From positions 31,112,043 through 31,176,042 of the forward strand of contig OX463849.1 in the NCBI GenBank assembly GCA_949825065.1: a DNA stretch of 64,000 nucleotides, read 5' to 3'. Position numbers and translations under genes: made by a program. This stretch comes from Odontocerum albicorne. Lineage: Eukaryota > Arthropoda > Insecta > Trichoptera > Odontoceridae. Positions 22,321 to 36,400 of this stretch are shown one piece after another (the first letter of the stretch is position 1; each line of letters opens with the position of its first letter). The notes beneath the pieces were generated by a model. The model ran no database searches, had not been told where the DNA came from, and worked only from the letters and a program-made list of their open reading frames with translations.

Positions 22321-24311
22321 GACTGTTTTATTAAATAATAAGCTTTAAAGGAGTTATTATAATACATGTAAGACAGAAAAACTAAAATCTAAACCCTAAT
22401 ATTTCAACAAATTTCAAATTCGTGAAACTGATACTTGTCCAAGTGTTTAAAAATGTCAGTTTCTTCTGTTGGACAAACTGTTTTAAGTAATAAACCTTAG
22501 GAGTAAAATTACAATTACATTTTAAATTTTCACACTCTGGTTTTTATCGCTCATATCTTGATCAAAACGATTTAATGTACTTAAACTTACTTTTCTTTGT
22601 TTTTTAAGAGAGTCTGCTCTCTAAACGGCGTTAAAAAATTGTCCTCATAATTAATGTGTGTAATATTATTACATTGTTGCCTGATTTTGAGTGAGAGCCC
22701 CAAAAATATCGATATTTTTATAAATCGAGGTTTTATGAATTTGGCTTCGGGTATTCTTCAATCAATTGTTTTCTAAAATTTTATGTGAAATATCAAATTT
22801 ATTTTAAGCTTAATCACAAAGATGACTGGAGCAATGTTTTTTTCATAAAGCACGTTTATTACCTATTATGCTAAATGTTCCGTTAACCATTAACAAAGTA
22901 AACGGAGTAAAAAAAACATTTAATTAAAAAACAAGCAAACATTTACATAATATAAAATATTAAATTAAAAGGAAAATGCTGATTATCCTAAAGAAAAAGA
23001 AAATCAGAAGTGAAATAAAAACATAGGTTTTTATATTTATTCATATATTTTTTAAAGCAACGATTAACATTTATTTTACAAATAATTTTATATTTTGGAG
23101 CTTTGTAATTTTCTCGTATATAAGGGGGTTGAATTTTATTTCTGCGCAGGCTCCGTCTGTGCCTTCTCATTGGATGATGTTATTTGTATATAATACTAAA
23201 TGTAATTGTTGAAGCAGAAAAAAATTATCTGGTGCGATGGGGAAGGATTTTAGAAGTCACTATGGAAATATTGTTTTTCTCACCGAGAGAGCTCACCGCT
23301 ATTCAACAGAAATAAATAAACTCTTCGTAATCGAGAAACGTATAAAACTAGCATTAAGGATTATATTTCCATGTCATAAATTGTTGAAAAAAAGAATCCA
23401 TTTTTAAACATGCCTATCGATGGGACAGAATGATATTTTTATTGAAGCTTTGATGATCCTTTTTTTCGTGTTGGGTGGTTTATTATTTTTTTATCTATAT
23501 AGTGCCTATGCATTGCGTCTCATCACTGGATGATGTCATTCAGAGAGTATACGAAATGTTATTGTTAAAGCTGGAATAAGTTATTTAGTGCGATGGATAA
23601 GGATTTTGGATAAGGATTGTCGTGGAGAGGTTATTTTTCCCGTCGTCATTCTAGAAAAAGAAAGAAGACTCTGCATAATTGAGAAAAAGTACGAATCTAG
23701 CAAAAAGGATTATTTTCATACCATAAATTGTTATTTAAAAAAACATTATTAACTACATTTTAACATTGGCTACACACGTTTTCTAATGTCACTCGTTCTG
23801 GTTCCACACTGCTGTTTCTAAAATTCTTAACTATCGAATACTTGCTTAAGCTATGTGTTATTGTTTTAATTTTGTTTATTAATGAATCAATTACTTATAA
23901 AAATGTTTAATATCTGACTTAAAATAATTTCCATAATTTAAAATCCGACAATTTTCCTGTGACAGAACGTCAATACAGAAAAAATGTAAACACTATGCAC
24001 CACTGAAGTTATTTTTACATTTTGTCTGGGCGAAAAATTTCTTTTGCCAACATTTTATTTGTGTTAAGATACCAACCCGGAGCGTCTCACAACAATGAGT
24101 CGCAATTTGTTGGAGAAAAATCAAGTAGTAATATATTGGTTGTGCAATGAACATTTTTATTGTAAATATGACTATTATTTTAGTTAATAATTATTTTATT
24201 TGGTGAAAACGCGGCTTCATCGATCTAAATTGAGACTTTTAAATAATTTATTATGATTTACGCAATGTGATTAAATGTTCTCTATTATTATTTGAAGTTT
24301 ATACAGTGAAA
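22321..24311. promoter_or_regulatory. Shared upstream region of SKA2-like gene and C2CD5
   Basis: 1.99 kb between divergent start codons, so both promoters and 5' UTRs should lie here. I can place no TATA box, initiator or 5' exon with confidence. A diverged direct duplication occupies 23161-23745. Confidence 0.4.
23161..23745 (+). repeat. Diverged direct duplication, ~350-bp spacing
   Basis: 23161-23405 and 23518-23745 share, in order, TGGATGATGT(T/C)ATT, GTTATTGTT(A)AAGC-like, GTGCGATGG(G/A), AAGGATTTT, ATAATTGAGAAA-like, TCTAGCA and CATAAATTGTT. Non-coding. Identity is perhaps 65-70% by eye; an old duplication or two copies of an unknown repeat. Confidence 0.55.
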
Positions 24312-24491
24312 ATGCCTGGAAAAGTAAAAGTGAAAGTGCTCGCAGGGCGTAATTTGCCTGTTATGGACAAGGGTAGTGACACTACAGATGCTTATGTGGA
24401 AATTAAATTGGGAAATATAACGCACAAAACTGATGTTTGCAGAAAATCGCTGAATCCGCAGTGGAATTCCACTGAATGGTATCGATTTGAG
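24312..24491 (+). CDS. C2CD5: C2CD5 exon 1
   Basis: ATG at 24312 starts MPGKVKVKVLAGRNLPVMDK, as in vertebrate C2CD5, so this start is preferred over an in-frame ATG 15 codons upstream. 60 codons, ending ...WYRFE at GAG|GTTAGA, phase 0. Encodes the first strands of the C2 domain with D19 and D26. Confidence 0.93.
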
Positions 24492-27400
24492 GTTAGATTT
24501 GAAACTTTAGTTCACTCTCATTTTCGTTTATTTATTGTAAGAAGAATTTTAGCTCCTATTATAATTAGTTCCATGGCGGGAAATCCGATTTTTTTACTAC
24601 ATCTCAAGTTTCGTACCAAGTGTAGGGGGCACATTAAATCTTTTATTCCTTTATTATTGAAACTTTATTGAGCCATAATTTTCTGGTGGGATTTTGTAGT
24701 GGGATATACGAAAAATACATAAATCGAAAATGCTTATTTAATTTTATTCCATTTACTTTTGCCTATTTACCAGTTTCACCGAAAGAGTTTTCTCAGATGC
24801 TTATTTAACAAAACTAACAAATGAGAAATTAATGACATTAAATAAGACATTTTTTATTTGTTTGTTGATTTGTTATACATTGTTTATTTTACAAAAGAGC
24901 AATGTCTTTATGAACATAAGTACATTATCAAAAATGGTACAAAATACTGCAGAGTTTTTATATTTTTTCCAATATTTTAGTTATTTTTATTCCTTGAAAT
25001 TGATGTTCACATATACTTTTGGTTCAAAGTTGTGGAAAAATTAAAAATATAAATTTAGTTTTGGTTCAATTGTCTTTGATTTTAAAGCAACCAAATGGAA
25101 AATTCACATTTTGTCCTAGTGACTTAACTGGGGACAACAAAACCAGATCCATTAAAATTTTCTCTCTCGAAAATTGTATAAGTTGAGTGACAATCATATC
25201 CCCATTATGTATAGTTTCTCTACGAAGAAATATGAAGCAAATACAATTCTACATAATTTGAATACTTTCAAGAAATTTTTATTAAATTAATATGTCTATT
25301 AATAATAATATTTTTTATGATCTTATCTAAAGGTCTTTTTTTCATTAGTTTAAAGAGAAAAGTGTAAGAAAATAAATTAGGTAATTGCTTATACGAGGGT
25401 TGCTACTTAAGTTTTGAGACAGACAAGTAAAAGCAAATATTTATAATCGAAAATGGCTTTATTGTTTTTCAAAATACTCTTCATGAAGATCAATACATTT
25501 AAGCATGCGTTTGAACCAATTTTTGAAGCACTTTTTCCACTCCGAATGAGGTAACTTCAAAACATGCGTTTTGAACGCATCAACCGCTTCTTCAGGCGTC
25601 GAAAAACGTTGACCTCGCAATTTATTTTTGATGTTCGGGAATAAAAAGAAGTCATTGGGTGCCAAATCAGGGCTGTAAGACGGATGCCCCATCAATTCGA
25701 TGTTTTGAGTGCTCAAAAAGTCATTTGTTTGAGCCAATGTGTGAGAGCTCGCATTGTCGTGGTGGAGAATGATCCGTCTTCGGCGGATGGTTTTCCTCAT
25801 TTCCCCGAAAACTTCTGGGAAACAAATGGTGGTGTACCATTCAGAATTGACCGTATGACGTTCCACTAAAGGCACTGTTGCGACATGACCATTTATACCG
25901 AAGAAACAAGCCACCATTTGCTTCGAAGCGCAAACAACTTTTGTTGGATTTGGCTCGTCTTGAAAGACCCATACAGTCGACTGCTGTTTAGTTTCTAGCT
26001 GATATGCATAGATCCATGATTCGTCGCCTGTCACGATCTTATAGACGTCTTTTGAAGCATCGCGATCGAATTTTTTCAACATTTCTTTGGACCAATCGAC
26101 ACGAGTCTTTTTTTGAGCGATTTTCAAATTATGCGGTATCCAACACGCGGTATTCATGCAATATTGAATGTACGCGAGTGGAACTAATGCCCAAACATGC
26201 CTCAATCTCACGATAAGTCACATGACGATCTTGCAATACCAGTTCACGCACAGCATCGATGTTTTCTGGCACAACAACCGATTTTGGACGACCTTCACGA
26301 AATTCGTCCTGGAGCGAACTACGGCCATGATTGAATTCGGAAAACCAGCGAAACACAGTGAGTCGGAATGGTGCTTCATCACCAAAAGTCGAAGCGAGTT
26401 GATCGGTACACTGTTGTTGAGTTAGTCCACGTCGAAAATCATAAAAAATCATCGCATGAAAATGTTCACGATTTAATTTCATTTTTGTCTGAGATGAATT
26501 TTTCAAGTCACTGTAAACAACAAAAATAGCACTCGTATGACAAAACTTTCTGAGCACGTATACCATTAAAAACATCAAACTTTACGATGCTGATGTCAGA
26601 TTTGACGTATCTACACTGGTGTTGCCATATCTCAAAACTTAAGTAGCAACCCTCGTATAATTTTTACGGCGTAGCTTATTTAACTCTTTCTTATCGCACC
26701 TGAAATAATGCTAGGACTCACCTCATATCTGATGCCATAGTCCTTACATCTCGTTAGGACACCACTATTCGACCATCTGGCTAAAAATAGTAAAAATATA
26801 ATCAAATTTAATTTTGCTTATAGAAATGCTCCACAGTATTTATTTATTTGTATACTTGGAATGTATACATTCCAATAGCATATATTTTTGTAAATTCGAA
26901 AGCATATATTTTTATTCATTCCAATAGCATATATTTTTGTTCATTCCAATAGCATATATAATATTTTTGTTAGATGAGCTAGGTAAAGATAAGGTATTGG
27001 ATATGTAAAACAAACTCGCTTTATTGAGGTTCCAACAAGACATTTTAACTAATTTATACATACAATACAATTAAGGATACCAAATGATCTGTTAATTATA
27101 TTGTATTACACTTTCATTGCATACAATACAATCTGGTGGATTTATAGCCATGTGCTGCATATCTCTTCCAAACAACCAAAAATGTGTAAAAGAAGAATGG
27201 AACCTTTTTTAGAATCTTGGTATCTACGGCAATTGAACCCACAACCCCTTGGTTAGAAAACAAGCATCTTATCAACTACGCTACAGAGGTTGTCAAAGTA
27301 ATATCCATTAAAAAATTTAATTGATGTCCTGATTGTATCAACATCATGAATATTGTTGATTTGTGTAATGTCACTTCACTATATTTTCAACACAATTCAA

Positions 27401-30400
27401 CATTGAAGTTGTTAATTTTATAGGCATAATGTAAGATATTTTCCATATAATTTTTTGTATTGTATGATTATGAAAAGAACAACTAAGGAATATTTTTATA
27501 TTTTAGGTGGATGATGCAGAGCTACAAGATGAGCCTTTACAGTTACGTTTAATGGACCATGACACGTATTCAGCAAATGATGCGATAGGAAAAGTGTACA
27601 TCTCTCTAAACCCCTTGTTGCTTCCTGAAGCGCAACAATGTCCTCCCAATGCTGCTCCTGCTATTCCTCTCGCTGGGAAAGGTAATATAATACATATGAA
27701 CTTTTTGTAGTCTTCTAAGGTGATGTCTTTTAAAATTATTTAGTCGTTATGTATTGTAATGTGTGTAATAAGTAAATAATTCCGGCCAACGTTTTTTCTA
27801 CTTATATTTATCACAAATTTGATCTAAAAGTGCCACAATTATCCTATTGTTAAAATGAAAAATTAATATTCCTGTCTTCCATCTGGAGATTTATTTATTT
27901 GGCACTTCATTCCTTAAAAGTACAAACAGTGAGTCTGTTGCCTTACTCTAATATTTTCCAACCAACCAGACAGGACTTACACATATTGTGCCAATTGCCA
28001 GTTGAAAGGTTACAATGTTCTTAGGTTACATAAAAATAGAAGAAAGTGTTCAAAAAAGTCAGAATAAAAATTACAAATTAAAATAGAGTATGAGAATAAA
28101 TTTACTAATTAAAAGTAGAGAGGGAATAAAGAAAAAGAAAATGTATTCGTTCAAAATATTATGTTTTAATATCATCAATTACTTGGAGAGGGAATGATAT
28201 GGAAAGATAGAATGGGAAATTGGAAAAGACACGCATTGTCATTAAGTGAAGTTAAGTCTTACAGCAGATGGTAATTTGTTCCAGTGTCTATGACATCATG
28301 GACAGTAAAGGATGATGTGATGAAGGAAGATGATGAACTGTGTTTGTTTCTTGAAAACTCCCAGTCTTGTTTTCATTAGAATCTTTTGACATATTTTTAG
28401 CTGGAAGAAATTTGCAATATGTCGAAAAAAGCTGTCAGATTATATTGTATACAAAAAAAATAAACGAAAATTATTATTTGGTCTCATTTATTGACATTTA
28501 TTCAATTTAAAATACTTTGATGATTTCTAAAAAATAATTACACTCCTGAAAGTTTGTACAATCATAAAGCACCATTTTCGCATTATAAAATCAAATCAAT
28601 AGACTTTAGGAATTGTAGTATCTTTGGAAACCATTCTGAGTCAATTGTTGAATATTTTGTATATGTTTGCAATTGTGAAAAAAATAACATCTACATATTT
28701 GTTATGATTTTTTTACAAAACCTCTAGAGATGTATTTATGTATTATTTTTTTAGATGCTGTGATGTCTGGATGGATTCCAGTGTTTGACACCATGCATGG
28801 GATCCGAGGAGAAGTCAATGTTATTGTTAAAGTAGAACTCTTCAATGATTTCAATAAATTTAGGCAGTCTTCTTGCGGAGTGCAGTTTTTTCATTGTGAG
28901 TGAAAATATGCATGTTAAATTATTATCATAGATGTATTCCTGATTTTACCAGATCCCATTGGGGAGAATTATACTTTAAGTATGGATTTTTTTTTATTCA
29001 GTCAAAAAGTTTTTTTAGTAAAATGTGTACTCAATTTTTATTTGACTTGGTCGTCAATGTTAAATTTATATATCTATTTTAATTGAAAGTTATAGATATA
29101 TACTTTTTTTAATAATTACTTTAAATTTTGAAAATATTAAGCAAACTCAAATTCATACATACTTACTATCACACCATATCCTATTGGGGTAGGCAGAGGA
29201 TAGATCATACTTCTAATATTTACCTTTTCTTCTGTTACGTTTCCAGCTATCCCCTTCCTCTCTCCTCGGTCTATTCCTTTCTCCCTCTCCATTAAATCTA
29301 GATAAATATAGTCGAACTTGGTTATAAAAAGCAACAGGGGACCGAATGAATTAGCTTGTTATATTCAGAGTAAGGTACATTGTAAGTAGGTACCTAATTT
29401 TTTCATTGTTTTTAAGACATATTTAGTCCAGATAAGTGTGTATCTGGACTAAATATGTCTTAAAAATAAAAACTCTGATTACAAATAAAAAAAATAATAA
29501 TACACTTAATCATAAAAATTGCATTTTTAACTGCTGATTACTTTTCTCAATAAATTTTAGTAGAAAATACGATACAAATATTAATGCACTATTTTTTAGC
29601 GCCATTGCATTTCCAAAAGGACAAGTTTATGTCATAAAATGATCCGCTATGCAATGTAGGTCGTCATAAGCTAAAAGAACACTTTCATTGTTGTCTACTC
29701 GAAGCTTGGGTTCTTTTGGCCATTCAAGCAACTAAGAATTTTTGCATATTTTCCAAAATTTACGCTGTATATCCATGAAATATGCTTGTTATAACAATAA
29801 GCAATTGTAATGGAAATACATGTGAATCAAAATTGTTCAAGTCTAGCTCACTATACTGGTGATCTCGTTATATCCGTGCTCTTAATAACCAAATTCGACT
29901 GTATATTTGTTTCGTAAATCTTTCGTAATTCATTCTCTCAATGTGGTCAAACCATCTCAAGAGTTCATTCTTAATTCTACTTATAACATCCATCTTTAAC
30001 ATACAGTAAAGATGGATGTTATAAGTAGAATGAACTCTTAATTCTACTTATAACATCCATCCTTCATCTGATAATTTCCTACTGTATCAAACATATAATA
30101 CCAGTTATTCTATAGGGTGTACAAATAAGTCACCGCCGTTTGACAAAAGTTGGCGCCACCAGTAAGTTATGGTTAAAATTGTCAGATGTAAAATGTCATT
30201 ATCGTTAGGTTGGACATCTGTCAACAACATGACCTTGAAATATTAGTGAATTTTTATCAGTATAACATATTTTTTTGTGTTCGAAAATGCCAAGTTTTGA
30301 GCCGAATAAGCGTCATTTGCGGGAACTTTTGATTTACTTCTTCAATTTGAAGAAATCTGCAGCTGAGGCGCATCGATTGCTTGTAGAAGCATATGGTGAG

Positions 30401-33400
30401 GCTGCCTTAAGTGAGAGAAGTTGTCGTGAGTGGTTTCAAAAGTTTAAGAACGGTGAATTTGACATCGAAGACAAAGAACGTAGCGGAAGGCCGAAAGTGT
30501 ACGAAGACGCGGAATTGGAAGTATTATTGGATCAAGATTCGTGCCAAACGCAAGAAGAACTTGCACTTACATTAGGAGTGACTCAACAAGCAATTTCACA
30601 TGGGTTGAAATCATTGGGAATGATTCAAAAACAAAGAAATTGGGATTCATATGAACTGACACGGAGAAACTTTGAATGCCAATTTTCCACATGTGAAATG
30701 CTGCTTGCCAGGCATAAACGAAAGGGTTTTCTGCACCATATAGTCACTGGTGATGAAAAATGCATCCATTATGATAATCCAAAAAGGAAGAAATCATGGG
30801 GATCCCCTGGTCATGCTTCAACATCTACGGCTAAGCCAAATATTCATGGAAAAAAACTCTTGTTGTGTATTTGGTGGGATCAGCTTGGTGTCGTGTATTA
30901 TGAGTTGCTCAAACCGAATGAAACCATTGCTGGGGCTGTCTACCGAACATAATTGATGAGATTGAGTCGAGCACTCGAGGAAAAGCGCGCCCACTACTAC
31001 GCCAGACACGACAAAATTATTCTCCTGCATGATAATGCTAGTCCACATGTTGCGGCACCGGTCAAAACCTATTTGGAAACACTCAATTGAGAAGTTTTAC
31101 CCCACCCGCTGTATTCACCAGACATTGCTCCTTCTGATTACCACTTGTTTTGATCGATGACGCATGGCCTGTCTGAGCAGCACTTCACATCATATGAAGA
31201 TACCAAAAATTGAGTCGATTCGTGGATAGCCTCAAAAGATGATGATGATGACTGACGCGGTATTCGTATGCTGACAGAAAGATGGGGAAAAGTAGTGGCA
31301 AGCGATGGGTACTACTTCGAATAAAACATGAGGTTCCGTTCTTTCACAATAAATGCCCATTTTTTTTATAAAAAACGGCGGAAACTTATTTGTACACCTA
31401 ATATATAAGGCACACATTTCTACTGCATGATTCGTGCTCTTATTACTCCCTTTCAATACCCAAGCTCCACTACCATACACCAAGTTTGGTCCTAGTACTC
31501 CACTGTGCATAATAATTTATGCATTTAATTCATTATCATTTAATGTGTTAAATTGAAATTTGATACTGGTATTTTGTTTGTTTTTAGTACAACATAATTA
31601 AATTCAACTAGATTGTTTTATACTGGTGTTCTTCTAAACAGTATTTCTCAATAAAACTATTGGTTTTTTATGTATACAAATAATATAAAAATAAAAATTT
31701 ACAAATATTTTGTATTATTCACAACCAAAAGTTACATGTACAACTGTATATCAGTTGTGATGTGATTTCTAAGAACATATTAATGTATATAAATGCTAAC
31801 ATTCACTGATAATGTGTTATTTGCTTGTAATACCTGTATTAAAGTAGTTTTATAATAAATATGTAACAGTTTCACTTTCAGTATTTCCCAGACATGCAAT
31901 TTATAGATGCGATAATTTTATAAACTCAATTCTACAATATGAATTCTGTATTTTTTAAGAATTGTTTCCAGTTTTTTTAACTATATGTGCATCGAAGTGA
32001 AGTATGTTAAGGTGCACCAATGTTGTGTGTTGGATGGTGCTGCATAGCTCCCAAGTTTCTATCTTAACATACATATTTTGCTTCTTCCATATCTTTATCC
32101 ATATACTTTCTCATACATTATCGCTACACGCCGTTGATATCCCTCTTTAACTTTTCCATCATCTGAGAAAATTTCATTGTTCACCTATAATATCACATTC
32201 ACTTTTCCTTTCTCACTTTTCTATCACCACGACTTAAGATTTTGCAACATTCACTCTCAGATTTTGTCTTATCTCACATACAATTTAATTATTAAACTCT
32301 GCAATTCATATTTACTCTCCGCCGACACCACCATGTCATCTGCATGCAGCAATCCTCATACATTCCCATTTTAGAATTTCCATTAATGATGATGAATTTT
32401 GAATTATAATATAATACTATAAAAATGACTATTTTAGCTCCTATTATACCTTACGGTTACCAAGCCCAAGTGATTCATGGGTTTGTCGAAGAGCTGGTGA
32501 TCAACGATGACCCTGAATATCAGTGGATTGATAAAATAAGAACTCCCAGGGCGTCCAATGAAGCCAGACAAGTCGCATTTTTAAAGCTCAGTGGGCAGGT
32601 AAATATTTGTCTAATTGTATTATCTCATTCCACAGGTATTGCTTGTGATTTAGTTCAGTTAGGATGATTTACTATTATTGACAAACTTGTCAATTAGTTG
32701 TGTTAATTCTATTTAGTTATCTCTTTGGCCTAGTTGGTTAAGTCGAGGAGCAATAACCTTTTTGCTTACCTTTGTGCACATAACATAGAATATATATAGA
32801 ATTTATTTCTTCAACACCATTTATTGAACACTTTAATGTTTTCAAGAGGTTTCACAAGTAAAAACTTTTGAGCAATAATATATATAAGAAATATTTTTAT
32901 ATATCAGATCGTTCAACGCATGAATGAACTTAAAGATACGCCATAAAATTTCAAAATCATTGAATATATTGTTGTTTGCAATTTGCACTTTGACTGTTTT
33001 CAAAGTGAATTTTTATTAACTTCTTTAGTTGGGGATAATAATAATCTTAATAAGAATGAGACTCGGAACTTTGGCCACCATAAAAAATTAAAGATTTTTT
33101 TTTTTTTTAAAAGCCGTGAAGGTAGTCTTGGGTCATTCCAATGTCATTAACACGTTCCGTGCCGCAGTACATTTTGAGAAAATAAGTACCTGCGCCACTA
33201 AACAAATTATAGTTTATATTATGTATACATATATAGGCTTCATAAATAATGATTTATTTTTAAAAATGAACTGATTTTAGGTGATATTGTGAGCGTAGGT
33301 CACCGGTGACCTACACGGCGTCGTACGGTAATACATGTATATACAACATAAACTTTTGTAGTCGAAACAAATTGTAGCATGCCTAATTTATTACTTATTA

Positions 33401-36400
33401 TATTTTTTATTTATTTATGTAATATGCTATAGTGTTACATCATAACATAATAATCTCCTATGATTACTGAGACAATAGCTCCAAAAAAAAAGGGTCACAA
33501 TGTTGCATAGACAATGCACCCTCATAAATTTCCAGAGTGGGACAAATGGATGGTCCCATTCATTATGTTATCCCTGGAATCTCTTCTATACCCCCTAGCC
33601 TAATTGTAGAGGCTAGTTTATCCTTGAAAAAAAATAAACCGTTATATTATTTTTCATATACCTGGAGGTTTATTAAAAATAATTGCATTTTCAAACAAAA
33701 TTTTGGAAGTTTTTATGTGCATTATATTCAGGGGCGCCGTATAGGTCATATTCAATGTTAAAATTCGTAGTAAATGTGACCGCTGGCGCACTGGGACTGT
33801 TTATAAAAAAAAAACACGTAGGTCACCGGTGACCTATGTGGCGCCCTGGTCAAAAACATGGTAGATCACCGGTGACCTACGCGGCGCGGAACGTGTTAAA
33901 TGACACTCAAGAAAAAACATACTTTTCATTTGCACAGATCCACTTAAAAAAATTTATTTACTTTACCAAAACTATGTCACATGACAAAAGTTTATGGTAA
34001 AACTATTTTTACTAAGTTATTATCATTAGATCTACAGATCAAATTTTTTTCTGAAAATGCTGACTAAAAATGCTTAGAATAAAATAAAAACTTCTCAGCA
34101 TTCATGGATTTTGAAAAGTGTAGAATCTAGTGAACAGGACAAAGTTATGGAATATTTTCAAAGAATATAGGAGTGGATAGCTAACTTATTACATAATTCA
34201 TGTCCCAGTATGTAGAAAGCACGCCAAGTTTTCAGAGTAAGTGTAGATGACTGGTTTTATATAAAGAAAGGTGTTAAACAAGGATGTATAACGCCTCTAT
34301 GGCTCTTCAATATTGTTATTGACTCATGTGTAAACAAGATGAAGAGTGAAAGGAGAGATATGAAAAAGATAGATTTGTTTGTTAATGGTGTGTTGTATGC
34401 AGATGTGGTGATAGTGAAAATCGATGGCGTATTTAGTACTGTTTTTACCAATAAATCAATCGTAAAATCTTTAAAAATTATTGTGCACAGCGGTGTGCTA
34501 GTACCTATCTTGATGTATGGAAGCGAAACCTGGGCATTGAAAAGGAGTGATAAGAGCAGAACAATGCGGTGGACATGTGTATCTTTTGTATAATATCTGG
34601 TATAACAATGTTTGCTAGAGTAAGAAATAATCAGACAATAGAGTAAGAAATAATCAGATAGTGTTTGCTAGAGTAAGAAATAATCAGATAGTGAGAAAGA
34701 GATAGACTAAGCAAAGAGTGAAAGAACATAGTTGGAGAATTTTTAACTAAATAGTAAGAAGTATGAGAAAAAGGAGAGCATGTCTTTAGGAGACGTATGT
34801 ATCAAAAGAGATATGGCGTGCTGGTATGTATTATTGTTTATTTATTTATTTAATGTTATGTACAGGATCTGGCTTTTGATCCTAATTAGTGTTTTAGTAT
34901 CCTTTTCCACTTTTACAATTATAATTTGCCATAAATGCTATATAAATCATTTAGAATTACAGTGATCTCAGCAAATAAATTATTAAGTCAGATTATAACT
35001 AAATCATTTTATTTCTTTATGGAGGATATCTTGAGTACAGTTTACGATGATAATAAAAATCTATTTAATGACTTATCAAGTATATAATCACTTTATGAGG
35101 TTTGTGATTAATCTGATAACACTCTTAATTATTTTGATAGTAATGAAAAAAAAACACTGATACTATAAACCATTCATTAGTAGTTACAGTAAAATATTGA
35201 AATTGTACTCTAATTCAATATTTTACTGTACTGAATGAGTATGACTAAGATAGTTCTTTAGTAAATATGTTTTTATTCATGGTATCTATTTAAAATTTTA
35301 AAAGCTATTGTTTATTTTCTGTTCAATTTATACGAGTATTTCAAGTTGTATTTGTGTTTCGGCAGGCTTATTGACATGTAGTAATTTCTTTCAATCAGCC
35401 TGAAGGATGTTTAAAAGTCTAAGGCAAAAAACTTCGCCTGTTTTATTTTTTTGGATAATATTGGGAATTAAAGTCAAATCCCCAGGTTGACAGGCATCTT
35501 TCCAACTCAGTCATAGTAGTTTTCATGGATGGTTTTATTTATAAAATAATATAAGCTTTAATTATATTACTTATATTTCTTCGATAATCAATTGAAGAAA
35601 TTGTCAAATTGTAGGAATGAGTCTTTAAATTAATCAAGTGTCTACTCTATGATAGGTAAGTACTTTCTTGATAAAGCGGATTCTACATTCAAAAAATATT
35701 TTGTTTGGGTTGTCTTTAGTTTAAGTAGGTGTCTTACACTACTATAAATAATGAATTCTAAATTCAATTTTTTTTTGTTTTGATTGGCGTTTAAGTAGAT
35801 GCTTACTCTATGGTAGGTATTTTTGTGATAAAGCGAATTCTGAATTTGATTTTTTTTTGTTTTGGTTCAAATTCATTTGTTTTAAAATGCAATTTTTCTT
35901 CTGACCTGATAAAGGTGCGAATATAAAGGTATTTGATTTTTAAAATTTAAACAGTCAAATGACTTGTTTTTAAAATAACAATTATACTATAGAAAAAGCG
36001 AACCTAGTATAAGACAAGCTCAACCCAATACAAAAGCAAACTTCTTAACTTGACTCCTGTAAGTATTCAAACCCATATATATAGAAGTCCACACAATTCA
36101 TTGCCCAACGTGTGTAGTCTTATTATAGATGCATTATGCAATTATATATACAGGTCAAATCTTATTGTTGAAATTCATGGAACCATAAAAAATATTTCAC
36201 TGAATATGAGAGAAAAATACAGGCTGTTTAAAAAAAATGTAAACAGACTTTGAATGATTATAAATCCCGTATTTATTAAGATATATCTAAGATTAAAACT
36301 CCAAATTAAAGAAGACAGATGTAGAATTTTTCAGTAATCGCAAGTGCTCAAATTGATGACCATTTTGGTACATGTACTGCTGATAATGTGGGATCGCAAA

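Larger units (their letters stand above)
24492..27506. other. C2CD5 intron 1
   Basis: 3.0 kb. Contains mariner 25394-26655 (minus), a tandem repeat at 26863-26970 and a SINE at 27118-27296 (minus). 24700-25390 shows no feature. Confidence 0.6.
29150..30112 (-). mobile_element. RTE-like LINE, right part of a split copy
   Basis: Minus strand near 30060-29930 reads KMDVISRIKNELLRWFDHIE then MNYERFTKQ. It continues from 31401-31520 (VHSGVLGPNLVYGSGAWVLK), so the mariner at 30113-31400 landed inside it. The 29350-29930 part is less certain and may be unrelated. Confidence 0.6.
28896..32437. other. C2CD5 intron 3
   Basis: 3.54 kb. Holds an RTE-like LINE piece (29150-30112 and 31401-31520) split by a mariner (30113-31400), two hairpins (29409-29466, 29974-30060) and another RTE-like tail (32030-32370). 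31520-32030 has no recognised content. Confidence 0.6.

Noticed and set aside
24267..24311. In-frame ATG 15 codons upstream in C2CD5
   Set aside because: The family start MPGKxKVK begins at 24312; the extension has no counterpart and is probably 5' UTR.
29409..29466. miRNA precursor
   Set aside because: Perfect pairing over 26 bp with a 6-nt loop and no mature-like asymmetry; better explained by a template switch.
30818..31048. Minus-strand frame across a mariner
   Set aside because: Shadow of the plus-strand transposase relic.
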